From NCBI GenBank assembly GCA_024400395.1, contig JAKSMW010000020.1, forward strand, positions 1-36,349: DNA of 36,349 nucleotides, written 5' to 3'. Both the position numbers and the translations under genes were made by a program. The notes beneath the pieces are model-generated. The model was not told the DNA's origin. It was given only the letters and a program-made list of their open reading frames with translations, and did no database searches. Shown here piece by piece: positions 1 through 8,950 of this stretch. Numbering within the stretch: the first letter of the stretch is position 1; each line of letters opens with the position of its first letter. The stretch comes from Bacteroidales bacterium. GTDB taxonomy: Bacteria; Bacteroidota; Bacteroidia; Bacteroidales; F082.

Positions 1-181
1 TCTGGATGGCGTGGCTCTTGATGGTGATGCCGCGTTCGCGTTCCAAATCCATGTCATCCAAAACCTGATTTACTAACTCTTTCTTTGTCAAAGTGTTAGT
101 CATCTCTATCAATCTGTCCGCCAAGGTGCTTTTGCCGTGGTCGATGTGTGCTATAATGCAGAAATTCCTGATATTTTTCAT
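1..181 (-). CDS. lepA: Elongation factor 4 (LepA), 5' part only
   Basis: This is the N-terminal 60 codons of LepA/EF-4, a translational GTPase that acts on the ribosome; the rest lies beyond the left edge. The translation begins [20 protein letters not shown], with the P-loop AHIDHGKS at about residues 11-18. It continues through DRLIE and the [15 protein letters not shown] stretch, which is the LepA switch I region. The ATG is at 181-179, and no earlier in-frame start fits the family N-terminus. A -7 box (TAACTTTG, 193-186) ends only four bases before the ATG, so the mRNA is probably leaderless. It could in principle be another translational GTPase, but this N-terminus is characteristic of LepA. 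Confidence 0.95.
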   Translation of the reverse strand, partial: MKNIRNFCIIAHIDHGKSTLADRLIEMTNTLTKKELVNQVLDDMDLERERGITIKSHAIQ

Positions 182-185
182 GCCG

Positions 186-193
186 CAAAGTTA
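186..193 (-). promoter_or_regulatory. -7 box of lepA (TAACTTTG)
   Basis: It matches the Bacteroidota TAnnTTTG element on the minus strand. It is followed by CGGC and then the ATG of lepA, which puts the expected transcription start on or next to the start codon. No TTTG -33 box is seen at the usual 19-21 bp spacing. Confidence 0.6.
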
Positions 194-293
194 AGAAAAA
201 ATGTCTTTGGAAATTTTCATTTTTGCAAAAATTTCCGCAGAGGTGGGAAAAGAAATCAAATGCATGATGAAGGAAAAAGACAAATACATTTCC

Positions 294-331
294 GGCTGGC
301 GCACAAGGAAGAAACTCCTCGTGCGCCAGCC
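294..331. repeat. Hairpin, copy 1 of a repeated inverted element
   Basis: An 11-bp perfect stem (GGCTGGCGCAC 294-304 with GTGCGCCAGCC 321-331) is extended by a mismatch and AGGA/TCCT. It lies between the DUF2723 gene and lepA, both on the minus strand. No clear U-run follows on the minus strand, so it is an imperfect terminator. Read on the minus strand it is nearly identical to the plus strand at 18245-18291. Confidence 0.8.
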
Positions 332-363
332 ACTTTCTACTTTATAATTTTATAAACTTTCTA

Positions 364-3300
364 CTAAAGATACTCCAAGAAATTGTTGATTTCCTCGTCG
401 AGAACCTTTGTGATGTTTTCTTTCAGTTCATCGCGTTTCGCCTTCTTGACGGCATCCGACAACTGATTGATGACCCTCAACTCATCACGAATCTCCTCCT
501 TGTAATATTCGATATATTTGGAGTCCAACGACTTGTAATAGCGAAGGTTATCCAACGAGTTGGCGAGAAGTTTGTTCACCATCTCATCGCCTTTCTCCAT
601 TGCGCCGGCGGTGTAATAGATTTCGGGATAATACACCATGTAGATATCGAACGGAATCTTTTCATCGGGGAAGAAATAGAGGCATTTGTCGAGCACTTCA
701 ACCGCCCTGTCGTGATCCTTTTGGTTGACTAAAGCCTGTGCGAGACGCATGTAAGCCTGCTTGACGTACAATATGTTACGCATACTTTCCGGGTCAACTG
801 TCACATTCGGGTCGTTGAGGTTGCCCCAGCGCGCCTTGTTGACGAGGAGGTCGTAGGAACCTTCGACATAAACGCCGCCGGCACTTTTATAATAATTGGT
901 GGCCGGGACCGGCATGAAACGGTGCGACGGGCCTTCCTGATGCAGATATTTGTCGATGCCGAGGACATCCGCAATGTCGCTGAGGCTTGTGAAATACACA
1001 ACTCTCTCCCAGTTGTTCGTCGCCATGAAGTCGAGGAGCATGAGCTCATTCTTGACGATGGTGCGTGTGCTCGAAGGTATTGTCCAGACAATCTCATCGA
1101 CGATCTTGTCTTTCATGCTTTCAGGCACTATGCCGTTGGCGATGACTTTCTCTTTGTCAACAGTGATTTTCAGCTTCCTTGTCGGGAAATAATTCACTTT
1201 CTTGCCCGACATGTCGGTGCCTTTGGTGCGAGGATTTTCGCTTCTCACGAAATCAATCACGTCTTTAAGTTCGACCGGGCCTTCGAAAACCTCCTGGATA
1301 AGAATCTGCTCGTTGACGCCATTGTCGTATTGAGCCGGTGTCAGCGAAAGCGGAAGTTTCTCCGAATCATATATCTTGCGACCCATCTGATGGACGTACC
1401 AATAACCCGATGAAAGCATGAAATTGCAGACGCGGACATCGGTACGGTAGCCTTCAACCTCCTGGACGTACCAGAGCGGGAATGTGTCGTTGTCGCCGCG
1501 GGTGAAGATCACGGCGTTTTCGGGAAGTTCGGTGAGGTAGTTCTTACCCCAGTCGAGAGCCGATGTCTTGCCGGAACGGTTATGTCCCTCCCAGCCCTGC
1601 GCCGCCATAAGAACCGGCAGACCGAGGCAGAGTATTGACACGACCGCTGTCGCAACTTTCTTATTATTAACAACTTTCTGAAGAAGGTCAAGGAGTCCGA
1701 GGACACCGAAGCCGATCCATATCGCGAAAGCATAGAACGAGCCCGCGTACGAGTAGTCACGTTCACGCGGCTGATACGGGGTCTGGTTCAGATACATGAT
1801 GATGGCGATGCCTGTCATGAAGAAGAGCAGGAACACGACCCAGCAGTTCTTCGGGTCGCGTTTTATCTGGAAGAACAGGCCCACGAGTCCGAGAATCAGC
1901 GGCAGGAAATAATATTCGGTATGAGCCGCGTTCTGCATGCTTCTCGGCAGGTTGTCCTGACGTCCGAGCCTCGCGTTGTCGATGAAGTCGATGCCGCAGA
2001 CCCAGTTGCCGTTTTCAATCTCGCCCTGCCCTTCGGTGTCGTTCTGCCTTCCGACGAAGTTCCACATGAAGTAACGCCAGAACATCCATCCACATTGATA
2101 GTCAATAAAATACTTCAAATTCTGCCCGAATGTCGGGATAAGGACACGTTCCCGCGTGCCGTTAGGTGTCATCTGCGTCGTGACGCGCATCTTCGACTTG
2201 TCGATATAACGCTCGTATGTGTTCTTGTACTGCGCCCTCGACCCGTTCCACATGCGCGGGAACAAGGTCTTGACGTTGTCGTCATACACAAGCTCGCCTG
2301 GGTTTTTGGCTATCTCGACATATCTTCCTTTCACCTTGTCTTTCTTATAGACCGGAGAGCCTTCGGTCACATCGTAATATTTCCCGGTGTAATAGGCCCC
2401 GTAAACCAGCGGCCAGCTGCCGTATTGCTCACGTTTCAAATAAGAGAGCATCGAGATTGCGTCTTTCGGCTCATTTTCATTAATAGGTGTATTCGCATTG
2501 GCGCGGATCGCCAGCATGAAGAACGAAGAATACCCAATCACGATGAACATGAAGCAAAGCACCGCGGTGTTCAGGATGACGCGGTTGTTCTTGGTTGTAA
2601 CCCACAGGCCCCAGACAATCAACGCGGCGAGCAGCAAGAAATAGAATATCGTGCCGAAATTGAACGGCAGCCCGATTGTGTTAACGAAGAAAAGCTCAAA
2701 CTTCCCGGCAAGGGAGACGATTGCGGGGATGAGAAGCACCTGGATGAATCCGACGAGCGCAACAGAAATGACACCCGACCAGAAGAAGCCTTTCCACGAG
2801 AACTTGTATTTCTTGAAATACACGACATACACGATTGCCGGGATTGCGAGCAGGTTCAGAAGGTGAACGCCTATCGACAGTCCTATGATGTATGCTATGA
2901 ATATTATCCAACGCCAATGCCGTTCAGTATCAGCGGATTCCTCCCATTTCAGGATTGCCCAGAACGTTATCGCCGTGAGGAACGACGACATCGCATATAC
3001 CTCACCCTCGACGGCGTTGAACCAGAACGAGTCGGTGAATGTGTAAGCCAGCGCCCCGACCGCAGCGGCTGCCATCACGCCTATCTGGTTGACTCTCGGC
3101 GAGTTGTCGCCGTCTCTCATCCATATTTTCTTCGCGAGCATCGAGATTGTGAGATACAGGAAGAAAATCGTGAGGCTGCTGCAGAGGCACGACATTATGT
3201 TTATCATCATCGCCACTTTGGTGACGTCACCGAAAGCGAAAAGCGAGAAAAACCGGCCTATGAGCTGGAAGAGAGGTGCTCCCGGCGGATGCCCCACCTG

Positions 3301-3435
3301 CAACTTGAATGCCGTTGAAATGTACTCACCGCAGTCCCACCAACTCGCGGTAGGCTCCATGGTGAGAAAATAGACGATGGTTGCGACCAGAAAGACACAC
3401 CACGCCACAATGTTGTTTAACTTCTTGAAACTCAT
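364..3435 (-). CDS. DUF2723 (GT117-type) membrane glycosyltransferase
   Basis: A 1023-residue polytopic membrane protein. It opens with a transmembrane helix (residues 9-26) and then the DUF2723 signature around SWWDCGEYI (31-39) and VGHPPGAPLFQLIGR, followed by at least ten hydrophobic helices to about residue 620. The acidic residues after the first helix are typical of GT-C enzymes. The family (GT117, related to eukaryotic TMEM260) is thought to transfer sugar from a lipid-linked donor to exported proteins. The periplasmic C-terminal half ends with TPR-like helices (about 880-960). A tyrosine- and aspartate-rich QPRERDYSYAGSFY stretch near residue 555 is also typical. It is monocistronic, with a hairpin behind it and a -7 box at 3515-3508. 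Substrate and acceptor cannot be read from sequence. Confidence 0.88.
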   Translation of the reverse strand: MSFKKLNNIVAWCVFLVATIVYFLTMEPTASWWDCGEYISTAFKLQVGHPPGAPLFQLIGRFFSLFAFGDVTKVAMMINIMSCLCSSLTIFFLYLTISMLAKKIWMRDGDNSPRVNQIGVMAAAAVGALAYTFTDSFWFNAVEGEVYAMSSFLTAITFWAILKWEESADTERHWRWIIFIAYIIGLSIGVHLLNLLAIPAIVYVVYFKKYKFSWKGFFWSGVISVALVGFIQVLLIPAIVSLAGKFELFFVNTIGLPFNFGTIFYFLLLAALIVWGLWVTTKNNRVILNTAVLCFMFIVIGYSSFFMLAIRANANTPINENEPKDAISMLSYLKREQYGSWPLVYGAYYTGKYYDVTEGSPVYKKDKVKGRYVEIAKNPGELVYDDNVKTLFPRMWNGSRAQYKNTYERYIDKSKMRVTTQMTPNGTRERVLIPTFGQNLKYFIDYQCGWMFWRYFMWNFVGRQNDTEGQGEIENGNWVCGIDFIDNARLGRQDNLPRSMQNAAHTEYYFLPLILGLVGLFFQIKRDPKNCWVVFLLFFMTGIAIIMYLNQTPYQPRERDYSYAGSFYAFAIWIGFGVLGLLDLLQKVVNNKKVATAVVSILCLGLPVLMAAQGWEGHNRSGKTSALDWGKNYLTELPENAVIFTRGDNDTFPLWYVQEVEGYRTDVRVCNFMLSSGYWYVHQMGRKIYDSEKLPLSLTPAQYDNGVNEQILIQEVFEGPVELKDVIDFVRSENPRTKGTDMSGKKVNYFPTRKLKITVDKEKVIANGIVPESMKDKIVDEIVWTIPSSTRTIVKNELMLLDFMATNNWERVVYFTSLSDIADVLGIDKYLHQEGPSHRFMPVPATNYYKSAGGVYVEGSYDLLVNKARWGNLNDPNVTVDPESMRNILYVKQAYMRLAQALVNQKDHDRAVEVLDKCLYFFPDEKIPFDIYMVYYPEIYYTAGAMEKGDEMVNKLLANSLDNLRYYKSLDSKYIEYYKEEIRDELRVINQLSDAVKKAKRDELKENITKVLDEEINNFLEYL

Positions 3436-3507
3436 TTGTTTTAGTTTATAAAGTTTGAAAGTTCATAAAGTGAAAAAGTACTTTTTTCACATTCCTTATA
3501 GGAGTTG

Positions 3508-3515
3508 CAAAAGTA
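3508..3515 (-). promoter_or_regulatory. -7 box of the DUF2723 gene (TACTTTTG)
   Basis: It matches TAnnTTTG on the minus strand, 72 bases upstream of the ATG at 3435. The predicted leader contains a small AT-rich hairpin (GTGAAAAA 3470-3477 with TTTTTCAC 3483-3490). Confidence 0.5.
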
Positions 3516-3606
3516 ATGTTTTTTCAAAAGCAAATGCAGTTTTTTTGAAATTATTGCGTTTTGCAAAAAATTTTGACCAAAATAATCAGCGTATGAAAAA
3601 AATTAG

Positions 3607-3614
3607 TACTTTTG
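3607..3614 (+). promoter_or_regulatory. -7 box for tRNA-Gln (TACTTTTG)
   Basis: A TAnnTTTG match 21 bases before the mature tRNA 5' end, which leaves a short 5' leader for RNase P. A TTTG lies at 3572-3575, but its spacing (31 bp) is longer than the usual -33/-7 spacing. Confidence 0.6.
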
Positions 3615-3635
3615 CAGCGCTTTTTGAAAAGACTC

Positions 3636-3706
3636 TGTCGAGTGGTGTAATGGCAGCACTGCAGATTTTGGTTCTGCCTGTCAAGGTTCGAATCCTTGCT
3701 CGACAA
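3636..3706 (+). tRNA. trnQ: tRNA-Gln (anticodon TTG)
   Basis: The cloverleaf can be drawn by hand. The acceptor stem is TGTCGAG (3636-3642) with CTCGACA (3699-3705) and discriminator A3706. The anticodon stem GCAGA/TCTGC encloses the loop TTTTGGT, anticodon TTG. The T arm is CAAGG-TTCGAAT-CCTTG. The 3' CCA is not encoded. It sits alone between a -7 box and an intrinsic terminator, directly ahead of rimP-nusA-infB. Confidence 0.96.
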
Positions 3707-3723
3707 CATCATAAATTCGAGAA

Positions 3724-3753
3724 GACCTGCTACAGGAGTAGTGGGTTTTTTTA
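3724..3753 (+). terminator. Intrinsic terminator after tRNA-Gln
   Basis: The stem CCTGCTAC (3726-3733) pairs with GTAGTGGG (3738-3745, two G-T pairs) around the loop AGGA, extended by two A/G-T pairs and followed by seven T (3746-3752). It stands 13 bases before the rimP ATG. rimP transcription must therefore read through it or start nearby, so it could act as an attenuator for the operon. Confidence 0.75.
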
Positions 3754-3765
3754 TTATAGGTTAAT

Positions 3766-4227
3766 ATGATAGTTAAAGAGAAAATCATCAGTTTGGCCGA
3801 GGAGGCCTTGAAAGAAACAGACCGTTATGTCGTCAACGTGACCGTTGGGAACGACAATGTGATTGAACTTTTCATCGATTCAGACACGGCGGTGACGATA
3901 GACGACTGCGTTGAACTGAGCCGTTTCATCGAGGAGCATCTCGACAGGGACGTGGAAGACTTCGAGTTGAGTGTGTCGTCGGCAGGCATCGACGAGCCGC
4001 TCTTGGTGACGAGGCAGTACGGCAAATACGTCGGCGGCAACGTCTTCATCACAAAGGACGACGGCGTGAAGAAAATGTACAAACTCATCAGCTTCAACGA
4101 AGAAGAAGTTGAAGTGCAGGAGGCGGAGCCGAAGAAATACGGCAAGCTGACGAAGATCATATATCATGACAACGAGACAATTCAGACAGGAAAAATAAAA
4201 GAAATAAGACCATACATTAAATTCTAA
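3766..4227 (+). CDS. rimP: Ribosome maturation factor RimP
   Basis: A 153-residue cytoplasmic protein of the RimP/YhbC family, which helps 30S subunit assembly. The N-terminal alpha/beta domain contains the conserved stretch DDCVELSRFIEEHLDR (about residues 46-61) and VSSAGIDEPL (about 70-79, the family SSPGLDRPL motif), followed by an SH3-like beta domain ending in KIKEIRPYIKF. The length is usual for the family. The next gene, nusA, starts four bases after its stop, giving the classic rimP-nusA-infB order. An ATG start at 3766 fits the family N-terminus; a longer reading frame across the tRNA is a shadow. Confidence 0.95.
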   Translation: MIVKEKIISLAEEALKETDRYVVNVTVGNDNVIELFIDSDTAVTIDDCVELSRFIEEHLDRDVEDFELSVSSAGIDEPLLVTRQYGKYVGGNVFITKDDGVKKMYKLISFNEEEVEVQEAEPKKYGKLTKIIYHDNETIQTGKIKEIRPYIKF

Positions 4228-4231
4228 AAAG

Positions 4232-5488
4232 ATGGATACATTGAATAATTTAATCGACACCTTCTCGGAATTCAAGGAATTCAAGAACATCGACCGCGAA
4301 GCCATGATGCGCATTTTGAGTGACGTGTTCAAGGCGATGCTCGCCAAGAAATACGGCAGCGACGAGTTCTTCGACATCATCGTCAACATCGACAAGGGCG
4401 ACCTTGAGATATATCACACCCGCACAGTCGTTGAAGACGGCGAGGTTGAAGACGATCTTGCGGAAATAGCATACTCCGACGCTATCAAGATTGAGCCCGA
4501 CTTTGAAGTCGGTGACGAAGTAACAGAAATCGTCAACTACCATGAGTTCGGACGCCGCGAGATTCTGGCAATCCGTCAGAACCTCCAGGCGAAGATCCAG
4601 GAGTACGAGAAGGAGAACATATACCTGAAATACAAGGACAAAGTCGGTGAAATCATCAACGCCGAGGTGTCACAGTCGTGGCGCAAGGAGATCATCGTCG
4701 TTGACGAAGAAGGCATTGAGTTAGTTCTCCCTAAAGCCGAGCAAATCCCTGCCGACGTTTACAAGAAAGGCGACGGCATCCGCGCCATCGTCAAGACCGT
4801 CGAGAACAAGAACGGTTCACCTGTCATCACGTTGTCGAGGACTTCGGAGATTTTCTTGCAGAGACTTTTTGAGCAGGAGGTTCCTGAAGTGTGCGACGGC
4901 CTCATCACCATCCGTAAGATTGTCCGCGAGCCGGGCCAGAGAGCTAAGATCGCCGTCGAGTCATACGACGACAGAATCGACCCGGTCGGCGCATGCGTCG
5001 GCATGAAGGGCTCACGTATCCACGGCATCGTGAAAGAACTTCGCAACGAGAACATCGACGTGATCAACTTCACGACCAAACCGGACCTGTTCATCACCAG
5101 AGCGTTGAGCCCGGCCAAGATTTCCTCAATCGTGATTCACGAAGCTAAGAAACTCGCGGAGGTATATATGGAAAACGACCAGGTCAGCCTCGCCATCGGC
5201 AAGGGCGGATACAACATCAAACTCGCGGGAAGACTCACCGGCTACGACATCGACGTCTATCGTAATTCTGACGAAGTAGATATGGAAGACGACGTTGACC
5301 TCGTTGAGTTCAAAGACGAGATTGACGAATGGGTCATCGAAGCACTCAAGAAGATGGGTTGCGACACGGCGAAGAACGTATTGGCATACACACCCGATGA
5401 AGTCGCGACACGCGCCGACCTCGAAGTCGAAACAGTGGAAGAAGTGTTCAGGATTCTTGAAGCAGAATTTGCAGAAGACGAGAACTGA
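4232..5488 (+). CDS. nusA: Transcription termination/antitermination factor NusA
   Basis: A 418-residue RNA polymerase-binding elongation factor. The order of domains is an N-terminal RNAP-binding domain (about 1-125, with YEKENIYLKYKDKVGEI leading into S1), S1 (about 130-200, VENKNGSPVITLSRTSEIFLQRLFEQEVPE at its end), KH1 (GACVGMKGSRIHGIVKEL, about 250-267) and KH2 (SLAIGKGGYNIKLAGRLTGYDI). The acidic C-terminal tail contains one helix-hairpin-like segment (MGCDTAKNVLAYTPDEV). The long C-terminal repeats of E. coli NusA are absent, as usual in this phylum. It lies in the rimP-nusA-infB operon. Confidence 0.96.
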   Translation: MDTLNNLIDTFSEFKEFKNIDREAMMRILSDVFKAMLAKKYGSDEFFDIIVNIDKGDLEIYHTRTVVEDGEVEDDLAEIAYSDAIKIEPDFEVGDEVTEIVNYHEFGRREILAIRQNLQAKIQEYEKENIYLKYKDKVGEIINAEVSQSWRKEIIVVDEEGIELVLPKAEQIPADVYKKGDGIRAIVKTVENKNGSPVITLSRTSEIFLQRLFEQEVPEVCDGLITIRKIVREPGQRAKIAVESYDDRIDPVGACVGMKGSRIHGIVKELRNENIDVINFTTKPDLFITRALSPAKISSIVIHEAKKLAEVYMENDQVSLAIGKGGYNIKLAGRLTGYDIDVYRNSDEVDMEDDVDLVEFKDEIDEWVIEALKKMGCDTAKNVLAYTPDEVATRADLEVETVEEVFRILEAEFAEDEN

Positions 5489-5549
5489 TCTTTCGAAAAT
5501 TAAAACAATATAAAAGGCGAAAAAGAATCATTAATTAAAAAAGTTTTCT

Positions 5550-8500
5550 ATGTCCGAAGAAAAAACCATCAGATTATCAAAAGCCGCACGCGAGTTTAAC
5601 GTAGGTGCATCGACCATTGTGGAATTCTTATCGAAGAAAGGTCAGACCATTGACCCGTCACCTAACACGAAACTCACAGCGGAGCAATATGCCTTGGTCG
5701 TGAAGGAATACCATGGCGAGAAAGAAGTGAAGAAAAACGCCGACCAACTCGGCAACATGACATTCAAAGGCGAGACCGTCAGCGTGGAAGTGATAGACAA
5801 ACCTGTCGATGCTAATGAAGAGAAAGTCATTACGATAAAGACTAACTCCATCCCGGCAGAGGGAACGGATGCTACGGCGAAAGGAACCGTGGAAGATGTT
5901 AAAGAACCGGCCAGCAGACAGGCTGCGAAACCGAAGAAACCAACGGTCCAAGTCGTGGAAGAACCCGTCAAAGAAGCGGCGGTGGAATCAGTGAAAGAGT
6001 CCGCCACCGAAGAGAAGAAAGAGGTCGTGGAAGAGGTCAAGCCACAAGAGAAAGCCAAGGCCGAGCCTGAAGTTGAGAAACCAGTTGCAAAAGAGGCGGC
6101 AGAAGCCGTCAAACTGAACGTGGTCGGGAAAATCGAGCTTCCTGATGTGAAAAAAGCCAATAGTGAAAAAGGCAACGGACAGCCAAAGAACGAAGGCAAG
6201 AAAAACGAGAACCGTCAGCAGAAACCTGCACAGCAGCCGAAGCCACAGCAACAGAAACCCGCACAGCCGAAGCCTGCCCAACCTCAAGCGAAACAAGCTC
6301 AACAGCAGACGAAACCAACACAGCCACAACAGAAGCCAGCCCAACCTTCACAAGCTGACCAGAAAGCCATGGCTGCACAGGCGGCGAACACCGACAACCC
6401 CGTCAACTTCATCCCGACAAAGGTGAAGAAACTTGAAGGCCCTAACATCCTCGGCAAGATCGAGCTCCCTTCGGAACGCAAACCGAAAGGCAAGCCTGTT
6501 GAGACATCGGGTGACGAAAAGGCTTCCAAAGACAAGAAGAAAAAACGCAAACGCATAGGCAACAGCCCCGTTGATCCAAACGAGATCGCAAGGCAGGAGA
6601 AGCAGAAAGGCGGCAAGCAACAGGGTAAACAACAAGGCAAACAACAGGGGCAAGGCGGCAAACAGCAGGGGCAGAACGGCAATCAGAACAAGCCGGGCAA
6701 TGACAACCGCAACAAAGACCGCTTCAAGAAAGGCAAGCAACCGATAATCGAAGAGAAGACGGAACTCACCGACGAAGAAATCAAGAACCAGATCAAAGAG
6801 ACTCTGGCTCGTCTGAACCCGCTCGGTAAGTCGAAGACCTCAAAGCACCGCCGCGAGAAACGTCATAACATCCAGAACGAGCTTGAGGAGGAAAGAATGC
6901 ACGAAATGGAGGAAAAGAAGATCCTCAAGGTCACTGAGTTCGTCACCGCCAACGAATTGGCCACGATGATGAACATCCCTGTTACCAAGGTCATCGCCAC
7001 CTGCATGAGTCTCGGCATGTTCGTCTCCATCAACCAACGTCTTGATGCGGAGATTCTTCAGGTCGTGGCGGAGGAGTTCGGTTTCAGTGTCGAGTTCACG
7101 AGTATCGATGTCCAGGAGGCTCTCGCAGAAAACGACGAGCCTGACAATCCGGAAGACCTCGTCCCGAGAGCACCGGTCGTCACCGTCATGGGTCACGTTG
7201 ACCACGGCAAGACCAAGCTCCTCGACTATATCAGAAGCACCAACGTCGTGGCTGGCGAAGCCGGCGGCATCACACAGCACATCGGCGCATACGAAGTGAA
7301 GACCGCATCAGGCAAGAAAGTGACATTCCTCGACACTCCTGGCCACGAGGCGTTCACCGCCATGCGTGCCCGTGGAGCCAAGATCACCGACGTCGCCATC
7401 ATCGTCATCGCCGCTGATGACAGCGTGATGCCTCAGACCATCGAGGCTATCAACCACGCCCACGCCGCCAACGTGCCTATCGTCTTCGCTATCAACAAGA
7501 TAGACAAGCCGACCGCCGATCCGCAGAAGATCTACAGACAGCTCGCCGACATGAACATACTCGTCGAGGAATGGGGCGGAAAGGTTCAGTCACAGGAAAT
7601 ATCAGCGAAACAAGGCATCGGTGTCGATGAACTCCTTGAAAAGGTTCTTCTCGAAGCCGAGATGCTCGACCTCAAAGGCAACCCTAACCGTCTCGCCAAA
7701 GGCTCCGTCATCGAGTCGGCTCTCGACAAAGGACGCGGTTATGTCGCGAAAGTGTTGGTTCAAGAAGGCACTCTACGCGTTGGCGACATGGTCCTCGCTG
7801 GAACGACATACGGCAAGGTCAAAGCGATGTTCAACGAACGCAACCAGGCACTTAAGGAAGCCGGACCATCAACGCCATTGTTGTTACTTGGTCTGAACGG
7901 CGCGCCTCAAGCCGGCGACAACTTCAACGTCATGACCGACGAACGCGAGGTCAAAACCATCGCAAGCCGCCGTCTGCAGTTGCAGCGCGAACAAGGCATC
8001 CGCACACAGAAACATATCACTTTGGACGAAATCGGACGCCGCATCGCCATCGGCGACTTCAAAGAACTCAACATCATCGTCAAGGCTGACGTTGACGGCT
8101 CCGTCGAAGCTCTGTCCGACTCATTGCTGAAACTCTCAACAGAAGAAGTGCAGGTGAACATCATCCACAAGTCGGTCGGTGCCATCAGCGAGGCGGATAT
8201 CATGTTGGCATCAGCGTCCAACGCCGTCATCGTGGGCTTCAACGTCCGTCCGACGATGCAAGCACGCAAAATTGCGGAGCGTGAACAGATCGACATCAGG
8301 CTGTACTCCATCATCTACACCGCCATTGAGGAAATCAAGTCGGCTATCGAGGGCATGCTCGCCCCTGAAATTCAGGAGGTTGTCACATGCAACATCGAGA
8401 TCCGCGAGGTGTTCCACATCAGCAAGGTCGGAAACATCGCTGGCTGTATGGTCCTTGACGGCAAGGTCAACCGACAGACGAAGATTCGTCTCATCCGCGA

Positions 8501-8672
8501 CGGCATCGTGGTTCACACCGGCGCACTCGGCTCACTGAAACGTTTCAAAGACGACGTCAAGGAAGTCAGTGCCGGATTCGAATGCGGTCTTAACATCGAC
8601 AACTTCAACGACATCAAGGTCGGAGACATCATCGAAGGTTATCAGGAAAAAGAGGTTTCGAGGAAACTTTAG
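5550..8672 (+). CDS. infB: Translation initiation factor IF-2
   Basis: A 1040-residue GTPase that places initiator tRNA on the 30S subunit. It starts with an IF2N helical domain (about 1-50). A long K/E/P/Q-rich low-complexity linker follows (about 55-430, including [11 protein letters not shown] repeats), then a second IF2N domain (about 465-530). The G domain has GHVDHGKT (548-555), DTPGHE (595-600) and NKIDK (649-653). Domains II-IV and the C2 fMet-tRNA-binding domain end at [13 protein letters not shown]. It is larger than E. coli IF-2 because of the linker. It starts 61 bp after nusA and is followed by a strong terminator. Confidence 0.97.
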   Translation: MSEEKTIRLSKAAREFNVGASTIVEFLSKKGQTIDPSPNTKLTAEQYALVVKEYHGEKEVKKNADQLGNMTFKGETVSVEVIDKPVDANEEKVITIKTNSIPAEGTDATAKGTVEDVKEPASRQAAKPKKPTVQVVEEPVKEAAVESVKESATEEKKEVVEEVKPQEKAKAEPEVEKPVAKEAAEAVKLNVVGKIELPDVKKANSEKGNGQPKNEGKKNENRQQKPAQQPKPQQQKPAQPKPAQPQAKQAQQQTKPTQPQQKPAQPSQADQKAMAAQAANTDNPVNFIPTKVKKLEGPNILGKIELPSERKPKGKPVETSGDEKASKDKKKKRKRIGNSPVDPNEIARQEKQKGGKQQGKQQGKQQGQGGKQQGQNGNQNKPGNDNRNKDRFKKGKQPIIEEKTELTDEEIKNQIKETLARLNPLGKSKTSKHRREKRHNIQNELEEERMHEMEEKKILKVTEFVTANELATMMNIPVTKVIATCMSLGMFVSINQRLDAEILQVVAEEFGFSVEFTSIDVQEALAENDEPDNPEDLVPRAPVVTVMGHVDHGKTKLLDYIRSTNVVAGEAGGITQHIGAYEVKTASGKKVTFLDTPGHEAFTAMRARGAKITDVAIIVIAADDSVMPQTIEAINHAHAANVPIVFAINKIDKPTADPQKIYRQLADMNILVEEWGGKVQSQEISAKQGIGVDELLEKVLLEAEMLDLKGNPNRLAKGSVIESALDKGRGYVAKVLVQEGTLRVGDMVLAGTTYGKVKAMFNERNQALKEAGPSTPLLLLGLNGAPQAGDNFNVMTDEREVKTIASRRLQLQREQGIRTQKHITLDEIGRRIAIGDFKELNIIVKADVDGSVEALSDSLLKLSTEEVQVNIIHKSVGAISEADIMLASASNAVIVGFNVRPTMQARKIAEREQIDIRLYSIIYTAIEEIKSAIEGMLAPEIQEVVTCNIEIREVFHISKVGNIAGCMVLDGKVNRQTKIRLIRDGIVVHTGALGSLKRFKDDVKEVSAGFECGLNIDNFNDIKVGDIIEGYQEKEVSRKL

Positions 8673-8703
8673 TAGAGAGTAAAATTTTTGATTTTATTAT
8701 TAG

Positions 8704-8744
8704 CTGGCGTGCGAATGTTTTCCTTTCGTGCGCCAGTTTTTTTT
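8704..8744 (+). terminator. Intrinsic terminator of the rimP-nusA-infB operon
   Basis: A 12-bp stem, CTGGCGTGCGAA (8704-8715) with TTCGTGCGCCAG (8725-8736, two G-T pairs), is followed by eight T (8737-8744). Its right arm and loop (TTTTCCTT..GTGCGCCAG) resemble the hairpins at 294-331 and 18250-18291, making it the third, diverged member of that family. Confidence 0.9.
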
Positions 8745-8794
8745 AGCAAAAATAAAGCCCCAAGCTAAACGTTATCACATTGTTTATCAAGGAT

Positions 8795-8926
8795 TTGAGA
8801 ATTTTTTCGTAAACATTTGAGAATTTTTTCTCAATAAATTGAGAATTTTCTGATAGAGATTTGAGAATTTTTTCTCAATGAATTGAGAATTTTTTCTCAA
8901 TGAATTGAGAATTTTATTTATCTTTG
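8795..8926. repeat. Six-unit 22-bp array of TTGAGAATTTT half-sites
   Basis: TTGAGAATTTT begins at 8795, 8817, 8839, 8861, 8883 and 8905, an exact 22-bp period. Units 2, 4 and 5 are full dyads (TTGAGAA-TTTT-TTCTCAA). Units 1, 3 and 6 keep only the left half. Units 4 and 5 are identical over all 22 bases. The sixth unit ends in the -7 box of the AAA ATPase gene (8919-8926). The T-tracts recur every two helical turns, so the region may be curved. Confidence 0.95.
8919..8926 (+). promoter_or_regulatory. -7 box of the AAA ATPase gene (TATCTTTG)
   Basis: A perfect TAnnTTTG that forms the last eight bases of the sixth 22-bp repeat. The start codon follows 24 bases downstream, giving a leader of about 18-20 nt. 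There is no TTTG -33 box; repeats 5 and 6 occupy that position. Confidence 0.75.
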
Positions 8927-8950
8927 CAGCGTAATTTAAGATAACACTCT

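Noticed and set aside
137-355. 72-codon plus-strand ORF at the left edge
   Set aside because: It overlaps the lepA start and promoter on the other strand and ends in the hairpin region; no protein features are seen.
1921-3318. 465-codon plus-strand open frame
   Set aside because: It is entirely antisense to the DUF2723 gene, has no recognisable domain or hydrophobic pattern, and is a shadow of biased codon use.
3455-3769. Small plus-strand ORF across the tRNA
   Set aside because: It runs through the tRNA-Gln gene, its promoter and its terminator, so it cannot be a real protein gene.
8795-8926. CRISPR array or plasmid-type iteron origin
   Set aside because: The 22-bp units are contiguous with no unique spacers, and no cas genes are present. 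There is no Rep protein and the surroundings are chromosomal; the array ends in a promoter, so a regulatory role fits better.
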